64,000 nt of DNA from Kitasatospora acidiphila (lineage in GTDB: Bacteria; Actinomycetota; Actinomycetes; Streptomycetales; Streptomycetaceae): positions 682,001 to 746,000 of the forward strand of contig NZ_VIGB01000003.1 in NCBI RefSeq assembly GCF_006636205.1. Reading direction: 5' to 3'. The notes beneath the pieces were generated by a model, which saw only the letters and a list, made by a program, of their open reading frames with translations, did no database searches and had not been told where the DNA came from. How positions within the stretch are numbered: position 1 is the first letter of the stretch; every line of letters begins with the position of its first letter. Position numbers and translations under genes: made by a program. This document shows positions 8,405 to 16,949 of this stretch, piece after piece.

Positions 8405-9571
8405 GTGCGGATCACCATCGCGGGCGCGGGCATCGGCGGACTCGCCACCGCACTCAGCCTGCACGCGGCCGGGTTCGAGGACATCACCGTGCACGAGGCC
8501 TCCCACCAGATCCGGCCGCTCGGCGTCGGAATCAACCTCCTCCCGCATGCCGTAAGGGAGTTGACCGAACTGGGCCTGGCCGGCCGGCTGGCCGCGATCG
8601 CCGTCCCCACCGCCGAGCTGGCCTACTTCAACCGGTACGGGCAGGCGATCTGGTCCGAACCGCGCGGGCTCGCTGCCGGCTACCGGTGGCCGCAGTACTC
8701 GGTCCACCGGGGTGCGCTGCAGATGCTGCTGCTCGACGCCGTCCGCGAACGCCTCGGTGCGCACGCCGTCCGGGCCGACAGCCGGATCACCGGCCTGCGC
8801 CACGACTCCGACCTCCTGATCGGCGCCGACGGCATCCACTCCGGCGTCCGGGCCGCGCTCTTCCCCGGCGAAGGGGCACCGCCGTGGAACGGGCTCGTCC
8901 TGTGGCGGGGAACGACCTTCGGCGAGCCGTTCCTGACCGGCCGGTCCATGATCATGGCCGGGTACGGCACCCAGAAGTTCGTCGCCTACCCGATCGGGGA
9001 CGGGCGGCAGATCAACTGGATAGCCGAGCGGCCGCTGGGCGGGGAACCGCCGGAGCGCGGGAACTGGAACCGTCCCGCCGACCTGGCCGCCGTCGTCGGG
9101 CACTTCGCCGACTGGACGTTCGACTGGCTGAACGTGCCGGGGATGATCGCAGCAGCCGAGGCCGCCTACGAGTACCCGATGGTGGACCGCGACCCCCTCC
9201 CGCACTGGAGCAGGGACGACGTCGTCCTGCTCGGCGACGCCGCACACGCCATGTACCCCGTCGGCTCCAACGGCGCCTCCCAGGCGATCATCGACGCCCG
9301 GGTGCTCGCCCACTCGCTCGCCACGACCGGCGGGACCGCCGCCTACGAGGAGATCCGCCGCCCCGCCACCACCGCGCTCCAACTCGCCAACCGGCAGCAG
9401 GGGCCCGAGGTGGTCATGCGGCTCGCCCATGAACGGGCCCCCGGCGGCTTCGACGACATCGAGCAGGTCGTCCCCCTCGCGGAGCGCACCGCGATCGCCG
9501 CCTCCTACAAGCGCCTCGCCGGCTTCGACCCGGCCCTGCTCAACGGGCGCGCCTCCTGGAGCCTGCGGTGA
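8405..9571 (+). CDS. FAD-dependent monooxygenase, salicylate-hydroxylase-like
   Basis: A 388-residue group A flavoprotein hydroxylase. It has the N-terminal dinucleotide motif GAGIGGLATALSL, the middle DLLIGADGIHS (DG motif) and the C-terminal VLLGDAAHAMYPVGSNGASQ (GD motif), all at normal positions. GTG start with GAGGAG upstream. The last base pairs overlap the following DUF3237 start as GTGA, which implies translational coupling. It presumably hydroxylates an aromatic or cyclic compound using NAD(P)H and oxygen. In this operon it would act after the amine oxidase; the order of steps is inference. Confidence 0.85.
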   Translation: MRITIAGAGIGGLATALSLHAAGFEDITVHEASHQIRPLGVGINLLPHAVRELTELGLAGRLAAIAVPTAELAYFNRYGQAIWSEPRGLAAGYRWPQYSVHRGALQMLLLDAVRERLGAHAVRADSRITGLRHDSDLLIGADGIHSGVRAALFPGEGAPPWNGLVLWRGTTFGEPFLTGRSMIMAGYGTQKFVAYPIGDGRQINWIAERPLGGEPPERGNWNRPADLAAVVGHFADWTFDWLNVPGMIAAAEAAYEYPMVDRDPLPHWSRDDVVLLGDAAHAMYPVGSNGASQAIIDARVLAHSLATTGGTAAYEEIRRPATTALQLANRQQGPEVVMRLAHERAPGGFDDIEQVVPLAERTAIAASYKRLAGFDPALLNGRASWSLR

Positions 9572-10017
9572 ACCTGGAGAGCCTGGCCACCTTCGACGTA
9601 CGGCTCGAACCGGTCCTCGACCTCGGCGACTCGCACTGGGGCCGCCGCCGGGTGATCAACATCAGCGGCGGCACCTTCGAGGGAGCGCGGCTGGCCGGAG
9701 TGATCCTGCCGGGCGGAGCGGACTGGCAGGTCCTGCACCCCGACGGCACGGCCAGCATCGACGCCCGCCACACGCTGCGCACCCACGACGGCGCGTACCT
9801 CTACCTCACCACCAGCGGTGTCCGCCACGGCCCGTCCGAGGTCCTGCAGCGCCTGGCCGCGGGTGAGGAGGTGGATCCCGCCGAGTACTACTTCAGGCTC
9901 TTCTGCCGCTTCGAGACGGGTGACGACCGCTACCGCTGGCTCAACCGGACCCTTGCCGTCGCCTCGGGCGCCCGCACCGCCGGGGCCGTCCGCTACGCGG
10001 CGTTCACGATCACCTGA
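9568..10017 (+). CDS. DUF3237 family protein
   Basis: A 149-residue UPF0311/DUF3237 protein. Diagnostic features are the opening LEPVLDLGDSHWGRRRVINISGGTFEG, shown here in outline only (residues about 13-40), the central HTLRTHDGAYLYLTTSGVRHG and the closing WLNRTLAVASGAR. The family folds as a small beta-barrel and is often linked to aromatic catabolism, but no reaction is established. Its GTG start overlaps the stop of the monooxygenase, so the two are coupled. It is the last gene of the operon that begins with the FAD oxidoreductase. Confidence 0.8.
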   Translation: MNLESLATFDVRLEPVLDLGDSHWGRRRVINISGGTFEGARLAGVILPGGADWQVLHPDGTASIDARHTLRTHDGAYLYLTTSGVRHGPSEVLQRLAAGEEVDPAEYYFRLFCRFETGDDRYRWLNRTLAVASGARTAGAVRYAAFTIT

Positions 10018-10055
10018 GGGGCGCGCGCTGCGGCTGGATGCCGTTGCGGGGTGCA

Positions 10056-10061
10056 TAGGAT
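10056..10061 (+). promoter_or_regulatory. -10 box for VOC gene, probably leaderless
   Basis: TAGGAT ends seven bases before the ATG at 10069, the spacing seen in leaderless actinobacterial genes. No ribosome binding site precedes that ATG and no convincing -35 box is seen. Confidence 0.45.
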
Positions 10062-10068
10062 CGTCGCC

Positions 10069-10809
10069 ATGGCACTGCGACCTGTGATGGTGAACATCAA
10101 GGCTCTTGATCACTCGTCGGTCGGCCGGTTCTGGGCGCAGGCGCTCGGCTGGACTGCTCACAGCCCCGGCGTGACCACCTACGTCAGCCCCGAAAGCACC
10201 CTCGTCTGGCCGGACCCGGTCGCCCTAGGCATCGACGTCGTTCCCGTGCCGGAACCCAAGACATCAACGAAGAACCGAGTGCACCTCGATCTCGCCACCA
10301 CCTCTGCGGCCCATCAGGCGGAGTTGGTCGCGCGCCTCCTGGCTCTCGGTGCGACGCCCGTCGACGTGGGCCAGGGCGAAGTGCCGTGGACGGTCCTCGC
10401 CGACCCGGAGGGCAACGAGTTCTGCGTGCTGGAACCCCGGGAGGTCTACCGGGACACCGGGCCGGTCGCCGCGGTGGTGGTCGACTGCGCGGATCCGCGG
10501 GCCATGGCCCGGTTCTGGGGCGAGGCGGTGGACTGGACCCTGCACGAGGTGACCGACGACAGTGCGGTGTTCCGCTCCGCCCGGGGCGTCGGCCCGTATC
10601 TCGAGTTCCTCCGCACGCCCGGTGTGAAGGCCGTGCCGGACCGCGTCCACCTCGACCTGCTGCCGTACCCCGGTGACGACGGGGCAGCCGAGGTGGCCCG
10701 GCTGCGGGCCCTCGGCGCCGCCGACCTCGACCTCGGCCAGGGCGACGTCCCGTGGACCTGCCTGGCCGACCCGGACGGCCACGAGTTCTGCGTCCTCGCC
10801 CTGCCCTGA
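10069..10809 (+). CDS. VOC-family protein with two glyoxalase-like domains
   Basis: A 246-residue protein made of two tandem vicinal-oxygen-chelate modules (about residues 5-125 and 130-245). Each ends in the same pattern: GQGEVPWTVLADPEGNEFCVL in the first and GQGDVPWTCLADPDGHEFCVL in the second, showing internal duplication. Histidine and glutamate residues typical of the metal site (HLDL, EFCVL) are present in both. It is of the glyoxalase_6 type often annotated as an uncharacterised or antibiotic-resistance-like protein; no substrate can be assigned. The ATG is chosen over an upstream in-frame GTG because of the -10 box placed just ahead of it. Monocistronic and convergent with the APC transporter. 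Confidence 0.8.
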   Translation: MALRPVMVNIKALDHSSVGRFWAQALGWTAHSPGVTTYVSPESTLVWPDPVALGIDVVPVPEPKTSTKNRVHLDLATTSAAHQAELVARLLALGATPVDVGQGEVPWTVLADPEGNEFCVLEPREVYRDTGPVAAVVVDCADPRAMARFWGEAVDWTLHEVTDDSAVFRSARGVGPYLEFLRTPGVKAVPDRVHLDLLPYPGDDGAAEVARLRALGAADLDLGQGDVPWTCLADPDGHEFCVLALP

Positions 10810-10847
10810 CTGCCCTGGCGGAGCTCGGTCGCCGTGCCTGCGCCGAC

Positions 10848-12806
10848 CTACCCGACGTGGACGCGCGGGCGCTGGGAGCGGTCCGGCTCCGCCTCGCGCA
10901 GCACCTCACGGGTGACCGGGGCGACCTCGCCCTGGCCGAACAGGAAGAAGCCCAGCAGGTGGGCGAACGGGCTGCCCTCGGTCCACTTGAAGTAGATGTG
11001 CGGAAGCTGGCCGGTGCGGTCCCGGATGGTCAGCATCAGGGCCGCCAGCGCGTTCGGGACGCTGGCGCTCTCCAGCGACAGCAGCCGGTAGCGGCCGTAC
11101 AGGACCTCGCCGTGCACGGTCAGCACCGACTCGAACTCCGACGGGTCACGAACGATCACCTCGACGAAGACCAGATCGGCGTCGGCCGGGATGTCGTGGT
11201 GCGCCTGGATCTCCCGCTTCTTCTCCTGGTAATCCGCCAGGTCGCGGTGGTGCGGCTCGTTGGCGATCAGCCGGATCGGCCGGTGAATGTAGTCCCGGAC
11301 GAACCGCTCGGCGGTCTCGTCCAGCACCACGTCGGTGACCCGCAGTTCGAAGGCCCGCATGATCCGGGACAGGAAGGAGACCAGCATGATGCCTGCGATG
11401 AAGCAGGCACCGATCTTCACACCGTCCGGCCGCTCGGAGATGTTCACGGCCGTGGTGTAGACGAACACCGCCGCGATGACGGCGAAGCCGATGGTCCCCC
11501 GGCGCTGCCCGGCCTTGTGGGCGGCGATGGTGACGGCGATGGCGGCTGAGGTGATCAGCACCAGCACACCGGTCGCGTACGCGCCGCCCTGGGCGTCCAC
11601 GCTCGCGTTGAAGATCCACGTCACCAGGAACGCGATCAGCGTCAGCACGATCACCATCGGCCGCACCGCCCGCGCCCAGTGCGGCGCCATGCCGTACCGG
11701 GGCAGGTACCGGGGCAGCAGGTTGAGCATGCCGGCCATCGCCGAGGCGCCCGCGAACCAGAGGATCGCGATGGTCGACAGGTCGTAGATGCTGCCGAAGG
11801 TGCTGCCGAGGTTCTGGTGGGCGAGGTACGCCAGGGCGCGGCCGTTGGCCGGTCCGCCCGTCTCGAACGCGGCCTTGGGGATCAGCACCGTGGTGATGAA
11901 GCTCGTCGTGATCAGGAACGCGCTCATGATCAGCGCGGCGGTGGTGAGCAGCTTGCGCGCTCCCCGGATCCGGCCGACGGGCCGCTCCTCGGTGTCCTCG
12001 GGGTCGCCCTCGATGTGCGGCATCACGGCGACGCCGGTCTCGAAGCCGGACAGGCCGAGCGCCAGCTTCGGGAAGACGATCAGCGACACGCCGATCATCG
12101 CGATCACGTTGCCGTGCTCGGCGGTGAGTGCGCTGGACCAGTCGGTGACCAGGGCCGGGGCCTTCAGCACGTGCCAGATCCCGTTCACCACGACGACGAC
12201 GTTGAGCGCGAGGTAGATCCCGACCAGGACCACCGCCAAGCCGATCGCCTCGCTGAACCCCTTGAGGAAGACCGCGCCGAGCAGCGCGACCAGCAGCAGC
12301 GTGATCGTCACCTGCTTGCCGGACAGGGCGCTGTGCAGATGCGGGTTCTCCACCAGGTGCGCGGTCGCGTCGGCCGCCGACAGGGTGATGGTGATCATGA
12401 AGTCCGTGACCGCGAAGCCCAGCAGCGCCAGCACGAACAGCTTCCCCTGCCAGAACGACAGCAGCCGTTCCAGCATCGCGATCGAACCTTCACCGTGCGG
12501 GCTCTCATGGGCCACCCGCCGGTAGACCGGCAGCGCGCCGAACAGCGTCACGGCCACCAGCACGAGGGTCGCGACCGGCGAGAGCAGCCCGGCCGCGAGC
12601 GCCGCGATGCCGGGCTGGTAGCCGAGCGTGGAGAAGTAGTCCAGGCCGGTCAGGCACATGACCCGCCACCAGCGCTGGCCCTTCTCCTGGACCGGCGCCT
12701 CCGCATGCGGGCCCTGGTACTGCTTGGCCTGGTCGGACAGGCCCTCCAGCAGCCAGGCCCGGAACCTCACCCCGCGCGTCGACGCAGCCGCACCCGACGA
12801 ACTCAC
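10848..12806 (-). CDS. large APC-family transporter (KimA/amino-acid-permease-like)
   Basis: About 652 residues: a basic cytoplasmic start, a 12-segment APC core beginning at [20 protein letters not shown], and a soluble C-terminal region of about 170 residues after [15 protein letters not shown]. The layout (SxxxYxPGI-like first helix plus a cytosolic tail) recalls the YdaO/KimA potassium transporters and large amino acid permeases of actinobacteria. GTG at 12806 is preferred because AGGGGGCAGG precedes it; an ATG at 12830 lacks a ribosome binding site. I found no c-di-AMP riboswitch upstream. Substrate is uncertain (potassium or amino acid). It is transcribed alone, following the kinase gene at a distance of 200 bases. 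Confidence 0.75.
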   Translation of the reverse strand: MSSSGAAASTRGVRFRAWLLEGLSDQAKQYQGPHAEAPVQEKGQRWWRVMCLTGLDYFSTLGYQPGIAALAAGLLSPVATLVLVAVTLFGALPVYRRVAHESPHGEGSIAMLERLLSFWQGKLFVLALLGFAVTDFMITITLSAADATAHLVENPHLHSALSGKQVTITLLLVALLGAVFLKGFSEAIGLAVVLVGIYLALNVVVVVNGIWHVLKAPALVTDWSSALTAEHGNVIAMIGVSLIVFPKLALGLSGFETGVAVMPHIEGDPEDTEERPVGRIRGARKLLTTAALIMSAFLITTSFITTVLIPKAAFETGGPANGRALAYLAHQNLGSTFGSIYDLSTIAILWFAGASAMAGMLNLLPRYLPRYGMAPHWARAVRPMVIVLTLIAFLVTWIFNASVDAQGGAYATGVLVLITSAAIAVTIAAHKAGQRRGTIGFAVIAAVFVYTTAVNISERPDGVKIGACFIAGIMLVSFLSRIMRAFELRVTDVVLDETAERFVRDYIHRPIRLIANEPHHRDLADYQEKKREIQAHHDIPADADLVFVEVIVRDPSEFESVLTVHGEVLYGRYRLLSLESASVPNALAALMLTIRDRTGQLPHIYFKWTEGSPFAHLLGFFLFGQGEVAPVTREVLREAEPDRSQRPRVHVG

Positions 12807-12923
12807 CCTGCCCCCTGTCCACGTCCGCATGTCGGCGGCACCGACCGGTATCAGGTCGAAAGGCTATGCGACCGGCCCCGCCACGGTCGGTATCCGTCCG
12901 GCCCGTGTCGCCCTTTTGGGTCA

Positions 12924-12968
12924 GCCGTCTTTGGGTCGGCTGTCTTTGGGCTGGCCGTCTTTGGGCCT
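12924..12968. repeat. 15-bp tandem repeat, three copies
   Basis: Three consecutive 15-bp units around GCCGTCTTTGGG sit in the gap between the kinase stop and the transporter start. Units differ at one to four positions. No promoter or terminator shape is evident in them. Confidence 0.75.
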
Positions 12969-13006
12969 GCCGTCGGCATCCGGCACAACCGGCAAGCTGA
13001 CGCCCA

Positions 13007-14830
13007 CTACGCCTTCAGCGCGTCCATCGTGTTCTTCAGGGCGTCGTCCAGGACGACCGCCTTCGTGACGTCCTGCGTGGCCGAGCAGATGGTCGCCGAC
13101 ATGGTGATCTGCAGGTTGCTGTCCTGAACGATCACCTCGTACTTCCAGCATCCGTGCGTGGCTTCGAGGGAGTTCTCGTACTCCAGGGCCTGCTCGCCCA
13201 GCGGGACGCCCGGTCGGCTTCCGGAGTCGGACCGGCCCTTGATGGCGGAGCTGTACTCCCCCTGGGCGGTGGCGCGGTCCGTGGCGACGGTCGCGGAGAT
13301 CTGGACGGTGGTGCCGCTGCCGCCGTACGTGGTGGTGCAGAGTGCCGTGGTCCCCTGCGCCCCCAGGCCGGCGACGGTGCCCGGTGACGGTGAGGCGGCG
13401 AGCTGGCCGAGGGCCTGCTGGAGGGTATCGGTGTCGACGTGCGGGCACAGGTTGGCCACCGGCTTGTACTGGCCCTGGAGACCGTTGCTCGCGCTGGGCG
13501 CCGAGGCGGTCGGCGACACGGTCGAGTAGTCGATCGGCCCCGACCGGGGCTTGCCGTCCTGGGAGTTGAGGACCACGGCAGTGGTCGCCGAACCGACCAC
13601 CACGACCAGCGCGACGGCCGCCGCGGCCACCCGGCCGGGCCCCCTGCCCGGGCGCTTGGGCGGAGCGGCCACCGGCGGCGCCCAGCCGGGTGGGGCGCCT
13701 ACCGGAGGGGCTTCGATGGGCGGGGCGCCCGCGGGCGGGGTGCCGAGGACGCGGGTCGGTGTGACGGGCGGGGGCGACCCGGCCGGGGTGGGCTCCGACG
13801 CGGCCGGGGCAGGCGGCACGGGCGGGGTGGCCGGCGCCACGGGCACGTCCCGGGCTGTGGCCGCCTGCGGCACCTCCCGCACGGTGGCGGGGTGCGGCGG
13901 CGGCGCGGCGGGCTCCGGCGCCGCGTCCAGGTTGAGCAACTCGACGGTGCGGCGGCTGATCTGGGCCATCACCGGCGCCGGGAGCCAGTCGGCGGTGAGC
14001 AGCCCGGCGGCGCCGCCCGGTGCGAGCTGCGCGGCGATCTGCTGCGGGGTCGGGCGGTTCGCCGGGTCCTTGGCCAGACAGGCCCCCACGAGGGTGCGCA
14101 GCTCACCCGTCAGTGAGCCGAGCTCCGGCTCGCCGTGGGCGACTTGGTAGAGCAGCGAGGCGGCGCTGTTCGCCTGGAACGGCCCCCGGCCGGTGGCCGC
14201 GTGGGCGAGCACCGCGCCGAGTTGGAAGACGTCGGAGGCGGGGGTGAGCGGCCCGGCCAGCACCTGCTCGGGCGACATGTAGCCGGGCGAACCGATGACC
14301 TGGCCGCTGCCGGTGAGCGACGAGGTCGCGGAACCGTCGATCGCGCGCGCGATCCCGAAGTCGATCAGCAGCGGGCCGTGCGGTGACAGCATCACATTGG
14401 ACGGCTTGATGTCACGGTGGATCAGCCCGAGCCCGTGCACCGCGACCAGCGCCTCCGCGAGCCCTGCCACCAGCGCCCGAACGCCGTGCTCGGGCAGCGG
14501 GCCGAACTCCGCCACCGCCTGTGACAGTGCGGGCCCCGCGACGTACCCGGTGGCGGCCCAGGGCTCGGCCGACTCGGTGTCGGCGTCGATCACCGGCGCC
14601 GTCCAGGTGCCCCCGACCCGGCGCGCCGCGGCCACCTCGCGGCGGAACCGCGCCAGGAACTCCGGGTCCCTGGCCAGGTCCGGCCGGATCACCTTGACCG
14701 CGACCGTCCGGCCCCCGGCGGTGCGGCCGAGGTACACACAGCCCATGCCGCCCTCGCCGAGCCGCCCGAGCAGTCGGTACGAACCGACGACCGACGGATC
14801 CCCTGCCACCAACGGCCGCATGCCTGCCAC
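13007..14830 (-). CDS. membrane-anchored Ser/Thr protein kinase (PknB/Hanks type)
   Basis: About 607 residues. The kinase domain (about residues 15-275) is complete: Gly-rich loop LGRLGEGGMGCVYLG, lysine in VAVKVIRPDL, catalytic loop HRDIKPSNVM, DFGIA, and the SPEQ segment. A Pro/Ala-rich juxtamembrane linker follows, then one transmembrane helix (VAAAAVALVVVVGSATTAVVL region, near 420) and an extracellular domain of about 165 residues with three cysteines, of unknown ligand. The GTG start has GGGGGAG six bases upstream; the ATG nine bases later is the alternative. The outer domain resembles small lipoprotein sensor domains rather than PASTA repeats. It lies 53 bases after the RNase HI gene and may share its transcript. 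Confidence 0.85.
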   Translation of the reverse strand: MAGMRPLVAGDPSVVGSYRLLGRLGEGGMGCVYLGRTAGGRTVAVKVIRPDLARDPEFLARFRREVAAARRVGGTWTAPVIDADTESAEPWAATGYVAGPALSQAVAEFGPLPEHGVRALVAGLAEALVAVHGLGLIHRDIKPSNVMLSPHGPLLIDFGIARAIDGSATSSLTGSGQVIGSPGYMSPEQVLAGPLTPASDVFQLGAVLAHAATGRGPFQANSAASLLYQVAHGEPELGSLTGELRTLVGACLAKDPANRPTPQQIAAQLAPGGAAGLLTADWLPAPVMAQISRRTVELLNLDAAPEPAAPPPHPATVREVPQAATARDVPVAPATPPVPPAPAASEPTPAGSPPPVTPTRVLGTPPAGAPPIEAPPVGAPPGWAPPVAAPPKRPGRGPGRVAAAAVALVVVVGSATTAVVLNSQDGKPRSGPIDYSTVSPTASAPSASNGLQGQYKPVANLCPHVDTDTLQQALGQLAASPSPGTVAGLGAQGTTALCTTTYGGSGTTVQISATVATDRATAQGEYSSAIKGRSDSGSRPGVPLGEQALEYENSLEATHGCWKYEVIVQDSNLQITMSATICSATQDVTKAVVLDDALKNTMDALKA

Positions 14831-14883
14831 CAAACTCTCCCCCGAGGGTCGTTGCCGAGCAGACTCTATCGGGGCCCGGTCCG

Positions 14884-15609
14884 TCAGCTGCCGCTCGGTG
14901 CCGCGCACTCCGGGTGGCCCCAGCTGCTGCCCACCTTGGTGATCGTGTCGCCCTTCGCGTAGGAGCGGGTGCAGGGGCAGGTGCCGGGGTAACGGGCGGC
15001 CAGGGTCCGCGAACCGCCCGAGGAGGCGCGCTTGGCCGCCGTTCCCGATGCGGACGCCGTCTTGGACGCGGACGCCTTTCCCGACCCGGAGCGTGCGGCG
15101 CGCGGGGCGGTGCTCGACACCGGGTCCGGCACCGGGAGGTTCTCCGCAGTGCCGGCGGCGTCCTCCTGGGTGCGGGCGGCGTCGCTGGCGGCCTTGTCGG
15201 CGATGGCGTTCAGCGGGTCGCCGTTCGCCTGGTGGGCGGGGACGTACACGAAGGTGACGTCCCGTCCCTCCAGCAGCGCGTCGATGCTCTGGATCAGCTC
15301 CTGGTTGGCCACCGGCTTGCCCGCGGCGGTCTTCCAGCCGTTGCGCTTCCAGCCCACCAGCCACTTGGTCACCGCGTCACGGGTGTAGGTGCTGTCGAGC
15401 CGCACCTCCAGGGGCAGCTCGGGATCCGTCGCACTCAGCAGCTGCCGCAGCGCCGTCAACTCGCCGATGTTGTTGGTGCTGTGGCCGAGCGCCCCGGCCG
15501 CCCAGCGCTGCGGCACTCCCGCGCCGTCCGCCACCACATAGGCCCAACCGGCCGGCCCCGGGTTGCCCTTGGCTGCTCCGTCACACGCGGCAATGACTCG
15601 TTCGCTCAT
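14884..15609 (-). CDS. ribonuclease HI with added C-terminal cysteine module
   Basis: A 241-residue protein. Residues 1-147 are a type 1 RNase H fold with the expected acidic residues: Asp10 (AACDGAAKGNPG), Glu50 (NNIGELTAL), Asp72 (RLDSTYT), His126 and Asp138 (PAHQANGDPLNAIADKA). It should cut the RNA strand of RNA:DNA hybrids. An Ala/Ser/Lys-rich linker leads to a C-terminal stretch, about 205-241, of the form C-P-C ... KGD ... W-x-H-x-x-C, which looks like a small zinc-binding or nucleic-acid-binding module seen at the C-termini of some actinobacterial repair proteins. That extra part is not found in the classical enzyme. It lies between the FAD monooxygenase and the kinase on the same strand. 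Confidence 0.8.
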   Translation of the reverse strand: MSERVIAACDGAAKGNPGPAGWAYVVADGAGVPQRWAAGALGHSTNNIGELTALRQLLSATDPELPLEVRLDSTYTRDAVTKWLVGWKRNGWKTAAGKPVANQELIQSIDALLEGRDVTFVYVPAHQANGDPLNAIADKAASDAARTQEDAAGTAENLPVPDPVSSTAPRAARSGSGKASASKTASASGTAAKRASSGGSRTLAARYPGTCPCTRSYAKGDTITKVGSSWGHPECAAPSGS

Positions 15610-15654
15610 GTACCGATCATGCCAGCCCGCGGCAGGTGCACCGCGCCGCCGGCC

Positions 15655-16914
15655 TCAGGCCTCCGGCAGCGGGGTGTCCCAGGTGAGCAGGCGCAGCAGC
15701 TCCTCGTCCACGCGCGAGGCGGGGCGCTCGGAGTCCCGGGGTGCGGGGTTCTCGGAGTCCCGGGGTGCGGGGTTCTCGGAGTCCCGGGGTGCGGCCGCGG
15801 CGGCGGGGGTGCGGCTGGCGGTGAGCTGGGCGCTGACCGCCATGTTGCGTTCGGTGCGGGGCCTGCGGTGCAGCTCGTAGCGGGCCAGGGCGGCGGCGCG
15901 GGTCGGGGCGTCGCGCAGTGCCTTGGCCAGCACGACGGCGTCCTCCAGGGCCATCGAGGCGCCCTGGCCGGTGGCCGGAGAGGCCGCGTGGGCGGCGTCG
16001 CCGAGCAGCACCGCGCGGCCGGTGTGCCAGCGCAGGCCCGGGGTGAGGTGCAGGGCGTTGGTCACCATGAGCTCGTCGCCCGTCCCCGCGACGATGTCGG
16101 CCGTCTCGGTGCGGTCGGGGCGGAGCAGCGGCAGCAGCCAGTCGCGCCACTGGCCGGGCGTCAGCTCGGCGGCCTCCTCGGCGGTCACCGGCGGCCCGGC
16201 CACTCGCGCGAACCAGAAGGTCTCACTACTCGGCGAGACCAGGTACCCGAAGGCGGCGGCGCTGCCGCGCACCATGGTGATCCGCTCCGGCACGGCGGAC
16301 GGCGGCGGTGCCGCGGTGCTGTAGCCGTAGAAGACCCGCTGGCCGGCGTAGGACGGCCCGGCGGCATGGGGGTCCCCCCGGTCGGAGACTGGGCGAGGAT
16401 CGAGCGACGACCGCACGGTGGAGCGCAGCCCGTCGGCGCCGATCAGCAGGTCGCCGGTGGCCGAACTGCCGTCCGCGAAGTGCGCGGTGATGTCCGTCGC
16501 GGTCTCGGTGACGGTGCGCAGGCGGGCCGCGTGCCGGATGGGGATCCCCCGCTGCCGCACCTCGGCCCGCAGCACGGTGCCCAACTCGGCGCGGCGCAGG
16601 CAGCGGTAGCGGGTCAGCGGGTGGTCGGGCTCGCCGAGTGGCATGGCGGCCAGCTCGGTGCCGGACTCGTCGACGACGTTCATGCTGGTGATCGGGAAGC
16701 CGGCGCGGGCGACCGGCTCGGCGGCGTCGAACTGGGCCAGCGCGCGCATGCCGTTGCTGGCCAGGGTGAGGAAGGCGCCGATGTCCGCTCCAGTGTCGGG
16801 GTGCGCCTCGTAGACGGTGGCGTCGAGGCCGGCCTTGTGCAGCGCCAGGGCGGCCGCCGTCCCGGCGATGCCGCCGCCGATGACCAGAATCCGCGTCAAC
16901 TCACTCTCCCTCAC
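15655..16914 (-). CDS. FAD-dependent monooxygenase with repeated C-terminal peptide
   Basis: A 419-residue group A flavin hydroxylase: GGGIAGTAAALAL at the N-terminus, DLLIGADGLRSTVR in the middle and VLLGDAAHAASPATGQGAS near residue 295. The reaction is an aromatic or polyketide hydroxylation, or a tetracycline-destructase-like oxidation; the sequence does not decide. GTG at 16914 follows GGGGAA; a TTG at 16900 (MTRILVIGGG) after AGGGAG is just as plausible. An 8-residue peptide (PRDSENPA) is repeated three times just before the final helix, from a 24-bp DNA repeat. The gene starts 35 bases after the RNA ligase stop, so it may be read from the ART/ligase promoter, although a functional link is not evident. 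Confidence 0.8.
   Translation of the reverse strand: MRESELTRILVIGGGIAGTAAALALHKAGLDATVYEAHPDTGADIGAFLTLASNGMRALAQFDAAEPVARAGFPITSMNVVDESGTELAAMPLGEPDHPLTRYRCLRRAELGTVLRAEVRQRGIPIRHAARLRTVTETATDITAHFADGSSATGDLLIGADGLRSTVRSSLDPRPVSDRGDPHAAGPSYAGQRVFYGYSTAAPPPSAVPERITMVRGSAAAFGYLVSPSSETFWFARVAGPPVTAEEAAELTPGQWRDWLLPLLRPDRTETADIVAGTGDELMVTNALHLTPGLRWHTGRAVLLGDAAHAASPATGQGASMALEDAVVLAKALRDAPTRAAALARYELHRRPRTERNMAVSAQLTASRTPAAAAAPRDSENPAPRDSENPAPRDSERPASRVDEELLRLLTWDTPLPEA
15727..15794. repeat. 24-bp in-frame tandem repeat in FAD monooxygenase
   Basis: Two full and one partial identical copies of a 24-bp unit (15727-15750, 15751-15774, 15775-15794). It encodes the PRDSENPA octapeptide in a loop near the protein C-terminus. 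Identity between copies suggests recent slippage. Confidence 0.9.
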
Positions 16915-16949
16915 CGTCGCTTCCCCGACACCCTACGGCAGCCCCGCGC

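Noticed and set aside
12807..13006. c-di-AMP (ydaO) riboswitch ahead of the large APC transporter
   Set aside because: The transporter type suggested it, but I could not find the conserved ydaO core or its pseudoknot; the gap mostly holds tandem repeats.
12921..13448. A 175-residue minus-strand frame overlapping the kinase C-terminus and ending in PKDGQPKDSRPKDG
   Set aside because: It is out of frame with the kinase and mostly Arg/Pro-rich; the repeat peptide is only a translation of the 15-bp array.
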